Notes: generated by a model not told the origin, from the letters alone. A stretch of DNA of 56,748 bases from Candidatus Aminicenantes bacterium UBA1061 (GCA_002316315.1 DCDG01000019.1:1-56748); one strand, 5' to 3'; positions 17,369 through 26,280 are shown, numbered from the stretch's first letter. Numbers and translations: made by a program.

Positions 17369-18103
17369 CTATTGTTTTTTGTAACTTACCGGATGATTAA
17401 GGAGCGGATACTGTGTGTTTTTGAGCTTGAGTAATTCCCGGAGTTTATCTTTATCCATGCCGGCCCTTGGCCTGGTGCCCAGTCCAACGCCGGCGCAGAA
17501 GATGGAGATATTCTGCGAAACAATGCCGGTGTCAAGAGCTGCCCATTCCTTCTTTAAATCGTCGTTCCCTGCCCTGAACCTCGAGATATCGGAAACCAGC
17601 AGCAGAACCACCGGCGCCATGGTCGGTTGTTCTTGAAGACCTGAACCACCAGCAGGTGGTGGCGGCTGCTGGCCGGGCTGCCCGGGTGTAGCTGGTCTCG
17701 GCGGCCTTGGTTGAAAGAACAAAGATCGGTGGTCACCAGCTACCACTTCTACCAGGCTGTGGGTTTTCGCCTCATAAAGGTAAATACCATCCTTTATGAA
17801 GACATAGATATCAATGTCCTGAGCATTCATGGCCGAAGGAGCTGTTTTTTTGCCGCTATCGGGACGGTTAATTCCGTTAGCCGCCCACAGCAGGTCAGAC
17901 AGGTCCTGAGAGCTTAAATCCTGAGTGGCCCAGTCTGTCGCCGAAGCTCTAACCGCCAGAGCCTCCATGACAGGCAGGCCACGCTTCTTATTGGGTTCGC
18001 TCAGTTTAATGGTTTTTTGGTTCTGAGCACTGAGGAAAAGAGGTCCCAGAAGAAAAGAAACTAAAAGAAAAGCTAAAAATCTAATACCAGCTGATTTGCC
18101 CAT
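17369..18103 (-). CDS. Exported nitroreductase-fold protein (SagB-like)
   Basis: A 244-residue protein with a signal peptide (about 1-26). The core has R-G-L-P-V-M-E-A-L-A-V-R-A-S, then L-S-S-Q-D-L-S-D-L-L-W-A-A-N-G-I-N-R near 62-79 and A-P-S-A-M-N-A-Q-D-I near 87-96, the FMN-binding features of SagB/ThcOx-type nitroreductases. A Pro/Gln-rich insert at about 132-155 interrupts the fold. The C-terminal half (F-C-A-G-V-G-L-G-T-R) fits the rest of the domain. An export signal is unusual for an FMN oxidoreductase. A GGAGG site supports the start. It has no peptide-maturation partners nearby. Confidence 0.8.
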   Translation of the reverse strand: MGKSAGIRFLAFLLVSFLLGPLFLSAQNQKTIKLSEPNKKRGLPVMEALAVRASATDWATQDLSSQDLSDLLWAANGINRPDSGKKTAPSAMNAQDIDIYVFIKDGIYLYEAKTHSLVEVVAGDHRSLFFQPRPPRPATPGQPGQQPPPPAGGSGLQEQPTMAPVVLLLVSDISRFRAGNDDLKKEWAALDTGIVSQNISIFCAGVGLGTRPRAGMDKDKLRELLKLKNTQYPLLNHPVSYKKQ

Positions 18104-18271
18104 CTTAGTTCCTCCATTTTCCTAATTCTAATTTTAAATTTATCATAATGCTAAAAAGTTGCAAGCAGAGAAAGCTGCCTGAAGATTATCGCTGTTACCA
18201 GGCCAGATACCAAGGGATTAAACCTGGCCATCGCCAGTAAAGCACCTGACCGCCAGCCTTTTCTCAGTTTT

Positions 18272-21200
18272 TCAGGTTCGGACTCCGGCAATTTTGGCAA
18301 AGAGTTCATAGAGAATCGGAACAATGAATAGCCGCAGCAGGATAGCAAAGAAAAAGCCACCGATGTAAACTACGGCCAGCGGCTGATGTAATTCTGAGCC
18401 AGTAGTCTTGATTAAAGCCAGAGGTAGCACGCTAACAATCATTACCACGTCGGTGATAAAGATCGGACGGAACTTAGTTATGGCGCCCTCCAGCACTGCT
18501 TGTCTTAAAGGCAGGCCCTGTTTTATATAATCGTTTGTTTTGCCAACCAGGATAATATCGTTCTGAGCACAAATTCCGAATAGGGCGATCAAACCGATGG
18601 TTGAAGAAACATTAAGTGACTGACCTGCTACCAGAAGGCCAAGTATCGCTCCAACCAGAGTTGATGGTATGTCCAGAATAATGAGTAGCGCTTGCCAGAT
18701 TGAGCCAAAAGAAGAAAACAGAATAACGAAGATAATCAGGAGGACCAACCCCATCAGCAGAGACAGATGTTTCATGGCATGCTGCTGGTTTTCATACTGT
18801 CCTCCGAAGGTGATAAAGTAGCCCTGGGGTAGGTCAACCTGTTTTTCGATTAGCCGCCTGGCTTCCTCCACGAATCCGGCTATGTCGCGTTTAACCACGT
18901 TACAAACAACAATTTTCCGACGCATCATGCTTTCCCGGAAAATAGTCTGGGGCCCTTCGTCTCTTTCTATCTCAGCCAGTGAAATAAGCGGTATCTTCTG
19001 GCCATCAGGTGTGTCGATCAGCAAGTTTTTAATGGCCTCTTCATCCTGGCGATATTTTTCTGGAAGCCGGATGAGCAAAGAGGTGATCCTGTCTGGTTCA
19101 TAAACATCGGTAACTTCTAGTCCATTAAAAGCGGTCTCTACCACACCGGCTACCTGGTCCATGGATAATTCAAAGCGAGCTAGCTTTTCCCGATTTGGCT
19201 TTATAATTAGCTGAGGAATGCCCCGGGTCTGTTCGACATGAACGTCGGCCGCACCCGATATATCAGCCATAATATTCCTGATGGCCTCTATTTTTTCGTT
19301 TAGTACATTCAAATCTGTGCCAAACAGTTTGACAGACAACTGGCCTTCGGCCCCCGTGGTCATCTCAGCCAGTTTATTGGCGATGGGCTGTTCAATGATA
19401 AAAGAAAGGCCAGGATATTTTTCCAGTTCCACGCGCATGGCCTGACTGAGCTCTTTATAACCTCTTCGTCTTTTCTCTTTTGGTAAAAGCTCAAGGAGGA
19501 AATGACTATGATTAACGGGGTGAAGGTGCTCTGAGCTTTCAGCTGAACCGGTGGTTCTGGAAACAGAAACCACTTCTGGAAACGTCAGAAAAAGTCTTTC
19601 CAGCTTCTGGCCAAACTGTGCTGATTCTTCCAGCGAGGTTTCAGGTAGCATGGTCGTCGAGACGATGATCGAGCCTTCATCTAAGGGTGGAGCGAAATCC
19701 TTGCCCAGCCGGGTGTAGGCAATGGCTGCTATCAGAATTAAAACCAAAAAGATAATAAGAAAAGGGGTCTTTTTATCCAGGACACGTTCTAATAACAGAG
19801 CATATTTATCTTTTATCCAGTCGGTGAGCTGTTTTCGCTGGTGTGTCTTTTCTGGAAGCTGGACAAATTTTGTGGCCAGGGCAGGTTGGAGAGTCAGGTT
19901 AAGAATCATAGCTCCGAACAGGGAAGCTGCCACAGCAAAGGCGGTAGGCCGGAACATGGCTCCTTCTAGCCCCTGCAGGGTTAGCATCGGCACAAAAACC
20001 AGAATAATAATCAGACAGGCGGAAAAAAGATGGGGACCAACGTCCTTGGCTGCCTCGCTGATAATTTCCAGTTTAGAAACCTGTCCTTTTTTCTCCTTTA
20101 GAAGCCTTAAAATGTTTTCTATGAGAATAATTGAGCCATTCGCCATTTTACCGATGCCGATGGCCAGCCCGCCTATCGACATAACAGTTAGATTGATGCC
20201 GAAGATCTGCATCGCCACCAAAGCAATCAAGATGGCAAAGGGAATGGTCAGTGAAGCAATTAAAGCACTGCGCAGGTCGCCCATGAAAAGAATCATGACC
20301 AGAACGATTAGAATAATACCTTCCACAATAGAAAGTTCGAGGTGGCTAATTGACTTGGTAATCAAGGTTGACTGGTCGTAAACTGGCTTTGTTTTGATCT
20401 GTTCAGGCAGGTCTCTGGTTATTTTATTCAGTCCGTCTTTTATGTTTTCTATCGCTTTTAAGGTGTCTGAGCCATATTGTTTTTCGACCGTCACATAAAC
20501 TGCTTCCTGGCCGTTATGGCTGGCGTCTTCGCGGCGGAATTTGCTACCCGTGTTCACTTCGGCTACATCGCGCAAATAGATAGGAACGTTACGACGGGAG
20601 GCCACAACTGTCTGGCGGATGTCATCTGCACCCTGGATCTGGCCGAGCCCTCTAATTAAAATTTCTTCCTTGCCCTGCCGCAGTATTCCACCAGAAAAAT
20701 TACGGTTACTCATCTCAATAGCCTGTCTGACATCATCAATAGTAAGTTTGTAGTTATGAAGCATTTCCGGTTTGAGGAGGACCTGATATTGCTTGATTTC
20801 TCCGCCAAGGTTGATGATGTAAGAGATGCCAGGAAGACCCTGCAGCCGCTGACGGATGATCCAGTCAGCAGCTGACCGGAGTTCCATCGGACTAACTCCT
20901 TCCCCGGTAACCACGAACTCGAAGATCTCACCCATTCTGGAACTGACCGGTCCAAGGATTGGTGGTGTTGTACCCACAGGTAGCCGGCCCGAGACCAGCT
21001 CCAGTTTACTGGAAATAACCTGGCGTGCCTTATAGATGTCGGTTCCCCAGTTAAACTCAACAGTGACTAAAGAATTGCCAGTCGTTGATTCTGAGCGAAC
21101 CCGGGTGATATCAGGTGCTCCGGCCATTAAGCTTTCGATCGGAAAGGTGATGAGCCTCTCTACATCCTCTGAAGCCATGCCAGGATTATTGGTAATGATA

Positions 21201-21343
21201 TTGACGAGGGGTGCATTTAAATCCGGATAAATATCCTTGGGAAGCTGGAAGTAAGCTACCACTCCAAGAATAGAAACCAGCAAGATGAGAAAGACAGTCA
21301 GCAGACGATGCTTGATAGCGAAATCTATTAACCTGTTAATCAT
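18272..21343 (-). CDS. Heavy-metal efflux RND permease (CusA/CzcA type)
   Basis: A 1023-residue inner-membrane pump with N-terminal F-A-I-K-H-R-L-L-T-V-F, twelve expected helices in two halves, and two large porter regions. It belongs to the HME-RND group: Y-P-D-L-N-A-P-L at 36-43, and a His-rich E-H-L-H-P-V-N-H-S-H segment in the second porter half. The TM4 relay site usually reads V-D-G/A-A; here it is M-A-N402-G-S, so the proton-relay Asp is Asn, while the following I-E-N is kept. It forms a tripartite pump with the next two genes. GGAGG precedes the ATG. The metal cannot be assigned. Confidence 0.93.
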   Translation of the reverse strand: MINRLIDFAIKHRLLTVFLILLVSILGVVAYFQLPKDIYPDLNAPLVNIITNNPGMASEDVERLITFPIESLMAGAPDITRVRSESTTGNSLVTVEFNWGTDIYKARQVISSKLELVSGRLPVGTTPPILGPVSSRMGEIFEFVVTGEGVSPMELRSAADWIIRQRLQGLPGISYIINLGGEIKQYQVLLKPEMLHNYKLTIDDVRQAIEMSNRNFSGGILRQGKEEILIRGLGQIQGADDIRQTVVASRRNVPIYLRDVAEVNTGSKFRREDASHNGQEAVYVTVEKQYGSDTLKAIENIKDGLNKITRDLPEQIKTKPVYDQSTLITKSISHLELSIVEGIILIVLVMILFMGDLRSALIASLTIPFAILIALVAMQIFGINLTVMSIGGLAIGIGKMANGSIILIENILRLLKEKKGQVSKLEIISEAAKDVGPHLFSACLIIILVFVPMLTLQGLEGAMFRPTAFAVAASLFGAMILNLTLQPALATKFVQLPEKTHQRKQLTDWIKDKYALLLERVLDKKTPFLIIFLVLILIAAIAYTRLGKDFAPPLDEGSIIVSTTMLPETSLEESAQFGQKLERLFLTFPEVVSVSRTTGSAESSEHLHPVNHSHFLLELLPKEKRRRGYKELSQAMRVELEKYPGLSFIIEQPIANKLAEMTTGAEGQLSVKLFGTDLNVLNEKIEAIRNIMADISGAADVHVEQTRGIPQLIIKPNREKLARFELSMDQVAGVVETAFNGLEVTDVYEPDRITSLLIRLPEKYRQDEEAIKNLLIDTPDGQKIPLISLAEIERDEGPQTIFRESMMRRKIVVCNVVKRDIAGFVEEARRLIEKQVDLPQGYFITFGGQYENQQHAMKHLSLLMGLVLLIIFVILFSSFGSIWQALLIILDIPSTLVGAILGLLVAGQSLNVSSTIGLIALFGICAQNDIILVGKTNDYIKQGLPLRQAVLEGAITKFRPIFITDVVMIVSVLPLALIKTTGSELHQPLAVVYIGGFFFAILLRLFIVPILYELFAKIAGVRT

Positions 21344-21368
21344 GTTTCCTCCTGAGGGTTACCGGCCA

Positions 21369-22661
21369 TCAGTCATGAATGGATTTTTTGAGTTCTTCTT
21401 CAAAAAGCTTTGACTTGAGCTCGAAACTTCCAGCAGTAACTACCTGGTCTCCTTCGCTCAACCCTTTCAACACCTGGTAATGCCCGTTCAGTCTGTTTCC
21501 CAGGCTGATCGGCCTTGGTTCGAATTTACCTTGTTGGGCGATGAAAACAAACTTTTCACCCAGATAGTCGCAGACTGCTCCCTCAGGAACAGCCAGTGTC
21601 TTTTCTCCATCATTCAGGTATATTTTTATGCTGGCAAACATTCCTGGTTTTAAAAGAAGACCCTCATTCATAACTTCTGTTCGCACGGTTATAGTCCTCG
21701 TCTCATCCTTGAGAATATCGCCAATGTAGGAGATTTTTCCTTGAAAAACTCTGTCAGGGAAGGCTTCCACAGACACTTCTACCCGCTGGCCGGTTTTAAC
21801 TTTGGGTATATCCTTCTCGAAGACCTCAGCATCTACCCAGAGAACCCCCGGATCAAGGATGGTCATAATCTCTTTACTCTGGTCAATCATCTCACCAGGG
21901 ACCACCTTGATATCAATGACTTTTCCGGAGATAGGTGAATAAAGAGTGATAACCGGGTTGATCTGATGAGTACTGGCCATTTGCCTGATATCTTCTTCGC
22001 TGAAGCCCAACAGATGCAGTCTTTTTTCCATGGCTTCCAGGTTTGCTCTGGCTATTTTCCTTTCAGCTTCGGCTGTAAGGAAATCTTTTTGGGCACCGGC
22101 CCCCCGTTCGTATAGCCTTTTCTGTCTTTCATAATTTGCCTGGGTCAACTCAAAATCGGCTAGAGCTTTGAAGAAGTCGGCTCTGGCCTGTCCAACTTCC
22201 TGGCTCTGGAGCGTGACCAGTGGAGAAGAAGATTTAACCCAATCGCCAACATTAACTCTGATTTGATAAACCCTGGCCGGAAAAGCGTAGCTGATCAGGC
22301 TGGTCCTTGTATGGGGAGCCAGTACTTTACCCATAGCTGCCAGGAATGGTTTGAACTCCAAGTAGCCGATTCTAGCTGTCTCGATTTGAACCACCTGGCT
22401 TTCTGCCTCTGATAAAGAGATTGGGGTCAGGCGCAAAAGCCAGTCCCGGGTTTTTCCCGCGACCGAAAGGCTATCTGAGCCTGATTTTGACTCCAGGTCT
22501 TGGCCTGATTGCTGATGTCTTTGGTAGCGATTGTCCTGTTTTGGAGATGAGCCGGCCTGCTCCATTGCCTTACTATTTTCAACTTGCTGCTTGCAGCCTG
22601 ACACAAATAAGGACGTAAATAAAACCAGTACTGAAATAATAAATATTGCTGTTTTTTTCAT
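21369..22661 (-). CDS. Periplasmic adaptor of heavy-metal RND pump (CusB/CzcB type), lipoprotein
   Basis: A 430-residue membrane-fusion protein with a lipobox ending at C23. A barrel-sandwich (lipoyl-like) region includes F-P-A-R-V-Y-Q-I-R-V-N-V-G-D-W-V near 127-142. A hairpin of coiled helices spans about 155-225. A second lipoyl half has V-I-T-L-Y-S-P-I-S-G-K-V, and beta-barrel and membrane-proximal domains follow. Its start overlaps the TolC gene stop by 4 bp, and it lies 25 bases upstream of the permease gene. It links the inner-membrane pump to the outer-membrane channel. Confidence 0.93.
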   Translation of the reverse strand: MKKTAIFIISVLVLFTSLFVSGCKQQVENSKAMEQAGSSPKQDNRYQRHQQSGQDLESKSGSDSLSVAGKTRDWLLRLTPISLSEAESQVVQIETARIGYLEFKPFLAAMGKVLAPHTRTSLISYAFPARVYQIRVNVGDWVKSSSPLVTLQSQEVGQARADFFKALADFELTQANYERQKRLYERGAGAQKDFLTAEAERKIARANLEAMEKRLHLLGFSEEDIRQMASTHQINPVITLYSPISGKVIDIKVVPGEMIDQSKEIMTILDPGVLWVDAEVFEKDIPKVKTGQRVEVSVEAFPDRVFQGKISYIGDILKDETRTITVRTEVMNEGLLLKPGMFASIKIYLNDGEKTLAVPEGAVCDYLGEKFVFIAQQGKFEPRPISLGNRLNGHYQVLKGLSEGDQVVTAGSFELKSKLFEEELKKSIHD

Positions 22662-23974
22662 TTTTGACCTCTCGAAGCGATTCCCAGGGCTCTTTCCAGT
22701 GCTGCCATTGAAATAGCATGTTGGTAGAGAGTCCGGGCATAGGCCAGTCTGGCTTCCACCCAGGTGAGGCGGGCTTCAATCAGATCCAGACCGCCGATCT
22801 GTCCCTCTTGAAAGCTGTATAGAAACATATCATAGACCTGCTGCGATTGGGATAAAATTTCCCGCTCGATGAGGCCAATCTGCTCCTGTGCCAACAGTAC
22901 CTGCTGATAGGCTTCTTCAACTTCCAGAGAGACAAGGTTTTGAAGATAGAGTTTTTCTTTTTCCAGAGCCCGGCCCACAATTTCTGCTTCAGCTATCTCT
23001 CCTCTTTTCGGCTGCCAGAAAAAGAGAGGGATGGAAAATGACAGGCTAAAATCCCAGAATTTTTGCCCTTCCAGCCTGTGTCTGGAGAGACCAAAATCGA
23101 GATTGGGGAGATAGTTTAGATAGGCCTGTTTTTCCATGGTACGGGTCTTATGAATGGAATATTCGATTCTCTTTAACTCCGGCCTGGCAGATAAAGCCTT
23201 TGTCTCTGCCTCTTCCAATGAAAAATCTATTCCAGGTTGTTTCAACTCTCCCTGGATTCCGATTGGCTCAGCAGAGTTCCGGCCAAGAACAGTGTTCAAC
23301 CTGGCCCGGGCGATTCTGGTTTTATTTTCTGAAGATTTAACCAGGCTGGAAGCTTTGGCCAGCTCAACCTTAGCTCTAAGAACTTCTACCTGTGGGACTT
23401 CACCAGCCGAGTTCTTAAGGCTGACCATCTCTTCAAAACTCCTGGATATCTCCAGGTTCTGCTGGCTGTACTTCAGTTCTTCCTCAGCTAAAAGCAGACT
23501 GAAAAAAGCCTCCTTAACATCATAAGCGACAGAAAGTTTTAACTCTTCCAGATTCTTTTCAGCTTCCATTGACTCCAGAGATGCCACCTTTCCCCTCAGG
23601 TAAATTCGTCCTGGAAACTCGACAGTTTGATTTATCCACAAATATTTCTCCGGCGACTGTCCTATGGAGAGCGGTTTCGGCTGAAGTTCAGAGTCAAAAC
23701 TGAGACTGGGCTGAGATATGGATTTCGCTATGTTAACCCGGGCCCGGGAAGCCAGATATTGCTGCTGGGCAGAAAGAACAAGTGGATTATTGTCAAGGGC
23801 GATACTCAAACATTGCTCCAGACTTAATGGCCTGGAAAAAGTTGCCTCCTGGGCGAAAGCCGAAAAAAAAGAAAACAAAAGAAGAAAAACTGCCGTCAGG
23901 AAAAACGACAGGTGGTCTCTGAACGATTTTTTTATTGGTTCAGGCTCATTGAATCCAATTGGCCTGTTTCTCAT
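22658..23974 (-). CDS. TolC-family outer-membrane efflux protein (CusC/CzcC type)
   Basis: A 438-residue protein. A signal peptide follows a charged N-terminal stretch (core about 23-41, ending A-F-A-Q). The body has the two-repeat OEP pattern with S-L-E-Q-C-L-S-I-A-L-D-N-N-P-L-V and long amphipathic helices rich in A, E, L and R. An AAGGGAGG site lies 9 bases before the ATG. It is the second gene of the metal-efflux operon, 98 bases after the small His/Cys protein. It provides the outer-membrane duct. Confidence 0.92.
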   Translation of the reverse strand: MRNRPIGFNEPEPIKKSFRDHLSFFLTAVFLLLFSFFSAFAQEATFSRPLSLEQCLSIALDNNPLVLSAQQQYLASRARVNIAKSISQPSLSFDSELQPKPLSIGQSPEKYLWINQTVEFPGRIYLRGKVASLESMEAEKNLEELKLSVAYDVKEAFFSLLLAEEELKYSQQNLEISRSFEEMVSLKNSAGEVPQVEVLRAKVELAKASSLVKSSENKTRIARARLNTVLGRNSAEPIGIQGELKQPGIDFSLEEAETKALSARPELKRIEYSIHKTRTMEKQAYLNYLPNLDFGLSRHRLEGQKFWDFSLSFSIPLFFWQPKRGEIAEAEIVGRALEKEKLYLQNLVSLEVEEAYQQVLLAQEQIGLIEREILSQSQQVYDMFLYSFQEGQIGGLDLIEARLTWVEARLAYARTLYQHAISMAALERALGIASRGQK

Positions 23975-24072
23975 AGTGATCGACCTCCCTTCGGAGTAGT
24001 TTCAGCTGATAAAAAAGACTTTCCAGGGCGATGGGGGCCTGGAAGGCAATATAGGGATGGTATACAGGGAGG

Positions 24073-24348
24073 TTAGCAGGCCGGGGGAGACCTGGACAGA
24101 AAATGTCTGATAAAAGAATTTTTATAACTAAAACAAGAAACCGAAATAACTATCTCAATTAATAAAAGGCTGGCCAGAAAGATTAAAACCTGTGGCAAAA
24201 GCGACATGAAAATATGAGCAAAATGACAGGCTGGACAGGAAGGAAGATCTTCCAGAGTCTTATGGTTGTGGAAAAAATCAATAGTGGTATAAACGCAGAG
24301 AAATAGAATGACCAGGAAAAGTGTCAGCAGGACCTTTTTTTTCCGCAT
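24073..24348 (-). CDS. Small two-helix membrane protein with His/Cys motif, head of efflux operon
   Basis: A 91-residue protein. Helix 1 spans about 6-22 and helix 2 about 46-72. The short segment between them has H27-N-H29 then C38-P-A-C41-H42-x2-H45, a likely metal-binding cluster facing the periplasm. I do not know a named family for it. Its position first in an RND metal-efflux operon suggests a metal-sensing, metal-delivery or accessory role. There is no Shine-Dalgarno, and the promoter puts the transcript start about 3 bases before the ATG, so translation is probably leaderless. Alternatively the true start is a later codon. Confidence 0.75.
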   Translation of the reverse strand: MRKKKVLLTLFLVILFLCVYTTIDFFHNHKTLEDLPSCPACHFAHIFMSLLPQVLIFLASLLLIEIVISVSCFSYKNSFIRHFLSRSPPAC

Positions 24349-24357
24349 GAGCCATAT

Positions 24358-24387
24358 TTAATATCATATGAGCTGAGCAACTGTCAA
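24358..24387 (-). promoter_or_regulatory. Promoter of the metal-efflux operon
   Basis: On the minus strand TTGACA is at 24382-24387 and TATTAA at 24358-24363, 18 bases apart, with TGa directly before the -10. The predicted start site is about 24351 and the ATG is at 24348. Confidence 0.7.
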
Positions 24388-24480
24388 TAAAGATGCTCAA
24401 TCAGGTCAGGAGATGATAGCCAGAAAGCAGAGGGGCAAAGCTAATAAAATAACCTTTTTTCACCTTCTTCGTCATTAATA

Positions 24481-24519
24481 AAAAAATAAAAAAAAAGGAG
24501 GTTGCTTTGAGCAACCTCC
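24481..24519 (-). terminator. Intrinsic terminator of the peroxiredoxin gene
   Basis: On the minus strand a perfect 10-bp stem GGAGGTTGCT/AGCAACCTCC (24497-24519, triloop) is followed by a long T-tract (24496 downward). It lies 28 bases after the peroxiredoxin stop. Confidence 0.9.
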
Positions 24520-24547
24520 CTGGCCGTCAAGCTTCTTTTGCCCTTAT

Positions 24548-25201
24548 TTACACTTTTTTATGGCAGAGCCACCAGTCGAAGCAATTAGCCTGTTTTTTGC
24601 GCTCTTTAGCTCCTTTGATATCGGTTGGGGCTGGAATAATAACATGATCCTGAATCAGCTCATTATTGGGCCAGTTGGCTGGCATGGCCACATCATGCTG
24701 ATCAGAAACCTGGAAGGCCTCGAGTATTCTCAGGATTTCAGAAATATTGCGACCAACTTCGGCCGGATAGTAGAGAATCAGTCTAATGATGGCTTCTGGA
24801 TCGATGATGAAAACAGCTCTGACCGTCTTGGCACCACCACCTGGATGGATCATGCCAATCTTCATGGAAATTTTGCCCAGGTCATCAGCAATAATGGGGA
24901 AAGGGATTTCTACTTTGAGTTCATTCTCAATCCATTCTACCCATTTGATGTGGCAAAAAACCTGGTCAACTGACAGGCCAAGAAGTTCAGCATTCAGCTT
25001 CTTGAACTTATCGTAGTTCTTGGCGAAAGAGACAAATTCAGTCGTACAGACCGGGGTAAAATCACCGGGATGACTGAATAACACCACCCATTTGCCGGCA
25101 TAGTCTTTGGGCAGCAACTTTTTCCCGTGGGTTGTCTGGACCTCCATTTCGGGAAACCTGTCACCGATTAAAAGCATGCCTTTCGATTCATTATTTTCCA
25201 T
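24548..25201 (-). CDS. Peroxiredoxin (AhpC/TSA, Prx6-like)
   Basis: A 217-residue cytoplasmic thiol peroxidase. The peroxidatic Cys is C52 in F-T-P-V-C-T-T-E-F. The long C-terminal extension ends with C-F-D-W-W-L-C, as in archaeal-type 2-Cys/1-Cys hybrids related to Prx6. The enzyme reduces H2O2 and alkyl hydroperoxides. A GAGGAGG site precedes the ATG, and an AATAA-N3-TTATT dyad lies at 25216-25228 just upstream of it. It is the third gene of a perR-superoxide reductase-peroxiredoxin cluster and has its own terminator. Confidence 0.95.
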   Translation of the reverse strand: MENNESKGMLLIGDRFPEMEVQTTHGKKLLPKDYAGKWVVLFSHPGDFTPVCTTEFVSFAKNYDKFKKLNAELLGLSVDQVFCHIKWVEWIENELKVEIPFPIIADDLGKISMKIGMIHPGGGAKTVRAVFIIDPEAIIRLILYYPAEVGRNISEILRILEAFQVSDQHDVAMPANWPNNELIQDHVIIPAPTDIKGAKERKKQANCFDWWLCHKKV

Positions 25202-25291
25202 TTCTTTACCTCCTCAATAATTTTTATTAATGCAAGAGCAGTAAATAAAATATCGGCCTATGGTCAGTACTCAGGCCACTTCCTATCTCCG

Positions 25292-25364
25292 ACCCGAGGA
25301 ACCAGCCCCCGCGGCTCTTCCCGATGGGTCTTCTTCTGCTACGGGGGCCGGAGTCAGCCTCGGT
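25292..25364. other. GC-rich nested hairpin in the dfx-peroxiredoxin gap
   Basis: ACCCGAGG (25292-25299) pairs with CCTCGGT (25358-25364), and CCAGCCCCCG (25302-25311) with CGGGGGCCGG (25342-25351). Together they make a long nested stem around a 30-base loop. The segment is much richer in GC than the flanking DNA and lies in the 215-base gap on the minus-strand transcript. No T-run follows. It may be a structured 5' leader, a small RNA or an acquired piece. Confidence 0.45.
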
Positions 25365-25416
25365 ACCGTTAACCAAATATTCTTTCATTTTATTAGCTGT
25401 GCTGGTTTCGGTTTAC

Positions 25417-25800
25417 CTAATTTTTGTTTTCCCAGAGCAGGTGAATATTGCAGTATTCTCGAGCCCAGACATGCTCGGTTTCCAGCGGGAAGAAAGCCTC
25501 AGGCTTGTCTCCGGGCTTGAGTTCCTGGCGGTAAACCCGGCCGTCAGCTATAAGCTCAATCCATTCAATGTAATGCTTTTCTTCCATCGGATGAGCTACC
25601 ATCTGGCCGATTTTGATCAGATAGCCACCGGCCACTTTTTCGATATAAGGCACATGTTTTTCTTGAGTGGTTTCGGCTGTCTGGGCTTCCATAAAAGCCA
25701 TCTCGTCACCGCAGCAAACCAGAGTGCCCATACCTTCATGCAGGACTTCAACGATATTCCCGCACTTCAAGCATTTGTAAATACCGTACTTTTTAGCCAT
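25417..25800 (-). CDS. dfx: Superoxide reductase (desulfoferrodoxin, 2Fe-SOR)
   Basis: A 127-residue cytoplasmic protein with both iron centres. Centre I ligands are C10, C13, C29 and C30. Centre II ligands are H49 (in E-K-H-V-P), H70, H76, C117 and H120 (in R-E-Y-C-N-I-H). It reduces superoxide to H2O2 using rubredoxin or another donor, and the peroxiredoxin next door can remove the product. A rubredoxin gene is not seen here. AAGGAGG precedes the ATG, 19 bases after the perR stop, so the two are probably co-transcribed. Confidence 0.97.
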   Translation of the reverse strand: MAKKYGIYKCLKCGNIVEVLHEGMGTLVCCGDEMAFMEAQTAETTQEKHVPYIEKVAGGYLIKIGQMVAHPMEEKHYIEWIELIADGRVYRQELKPGDKPEAFFPLETEHVWAREYCNIHLLWENKN

Positions 25801-25819
25801 TTATACCCTCCTTTTTTAT

Positions 25820-26269
25820 TTATTTGCCCTGGCAGCAAGAAGGGCAGAGGCCCTTCAGGTCAAGATGCTTTTCTAACACCTGATAGCCGGCCAGCCCGCC
25901 CAATTTGAGCTCTTCAATTTCGATATCATAGACCTGTCCGCATTTCAGGCATTTAAAATGTCCGTGCCAGGAAAGAGTCGCATCATAACGAGCTTCATTT
26001 TTTTCTATGTTGACCATCTGAATAATTTTCTTATCCAGAAAAAGCCTCAGGGTGTTGTAAACGGTTGTCCGGGAGATGGACGGGATGTCTTTTCTTAGAA
26101 CTTCATAAATCTCATCGGCTGTCGGGTGTGTTCGTTCATTGACCAGATACTCGAAAATTTTCAGGCGCTGGAAAGACGGGCGGATGCCTTGCTGGTCCAG
26201 AAATTGGCTGATCTCATCCAGGCTCCAGGGCATATCCGGTTTTTCTCTTAATTTAGCATAAGCTCTCAT
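25820..26269 (-). CDS. perR: Fur-family peroxide regulator (PerR-like)
   Basis: A 149-residue regulator. The winged helix has R-P-S-F-Q-R-L-K-I-F-E-Y-L and S-R-T-T-V-Y-N-T-L. The structural zinc site is C107-x2-C110 with C142-x2-C145. The sensing region has H102-G-H104, and an Asp (D115) 11 residues after H104, the position that separates PerR (Asp) from Fur (Glu). It probably represses its own cluster through metal-catalysed peroxide sensing. The upstream region holds three TTATAAT-like half-sites. The first ATG has no Shine-Dalgarno; a start at residue 13 is possible. Confidence 0.88.
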   Translation of the reverse strand: MRAYAKLREKPDMPWSLDEISQFLDQQGIRPSFQRLKIFEYLVNERTHPTADEIYEVLRKDIPSISRTTVYNTLRLFLDKKIIQMVNIEKNEARYDATLSWHGHFKCLKCGQVYDIEIEELKLGGLAGYQVLEKHLDLKGLCPSCCQGK

Positions 26270-26280
26270 ATTTGTAATCG

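Noticed and set aside
25260..25908. Plus-strand ORFs antisense to the superoxide reductase gene
   Set aside because: They overlap the well-supported dfx and perR coding regions in another frame and show no protein family features.
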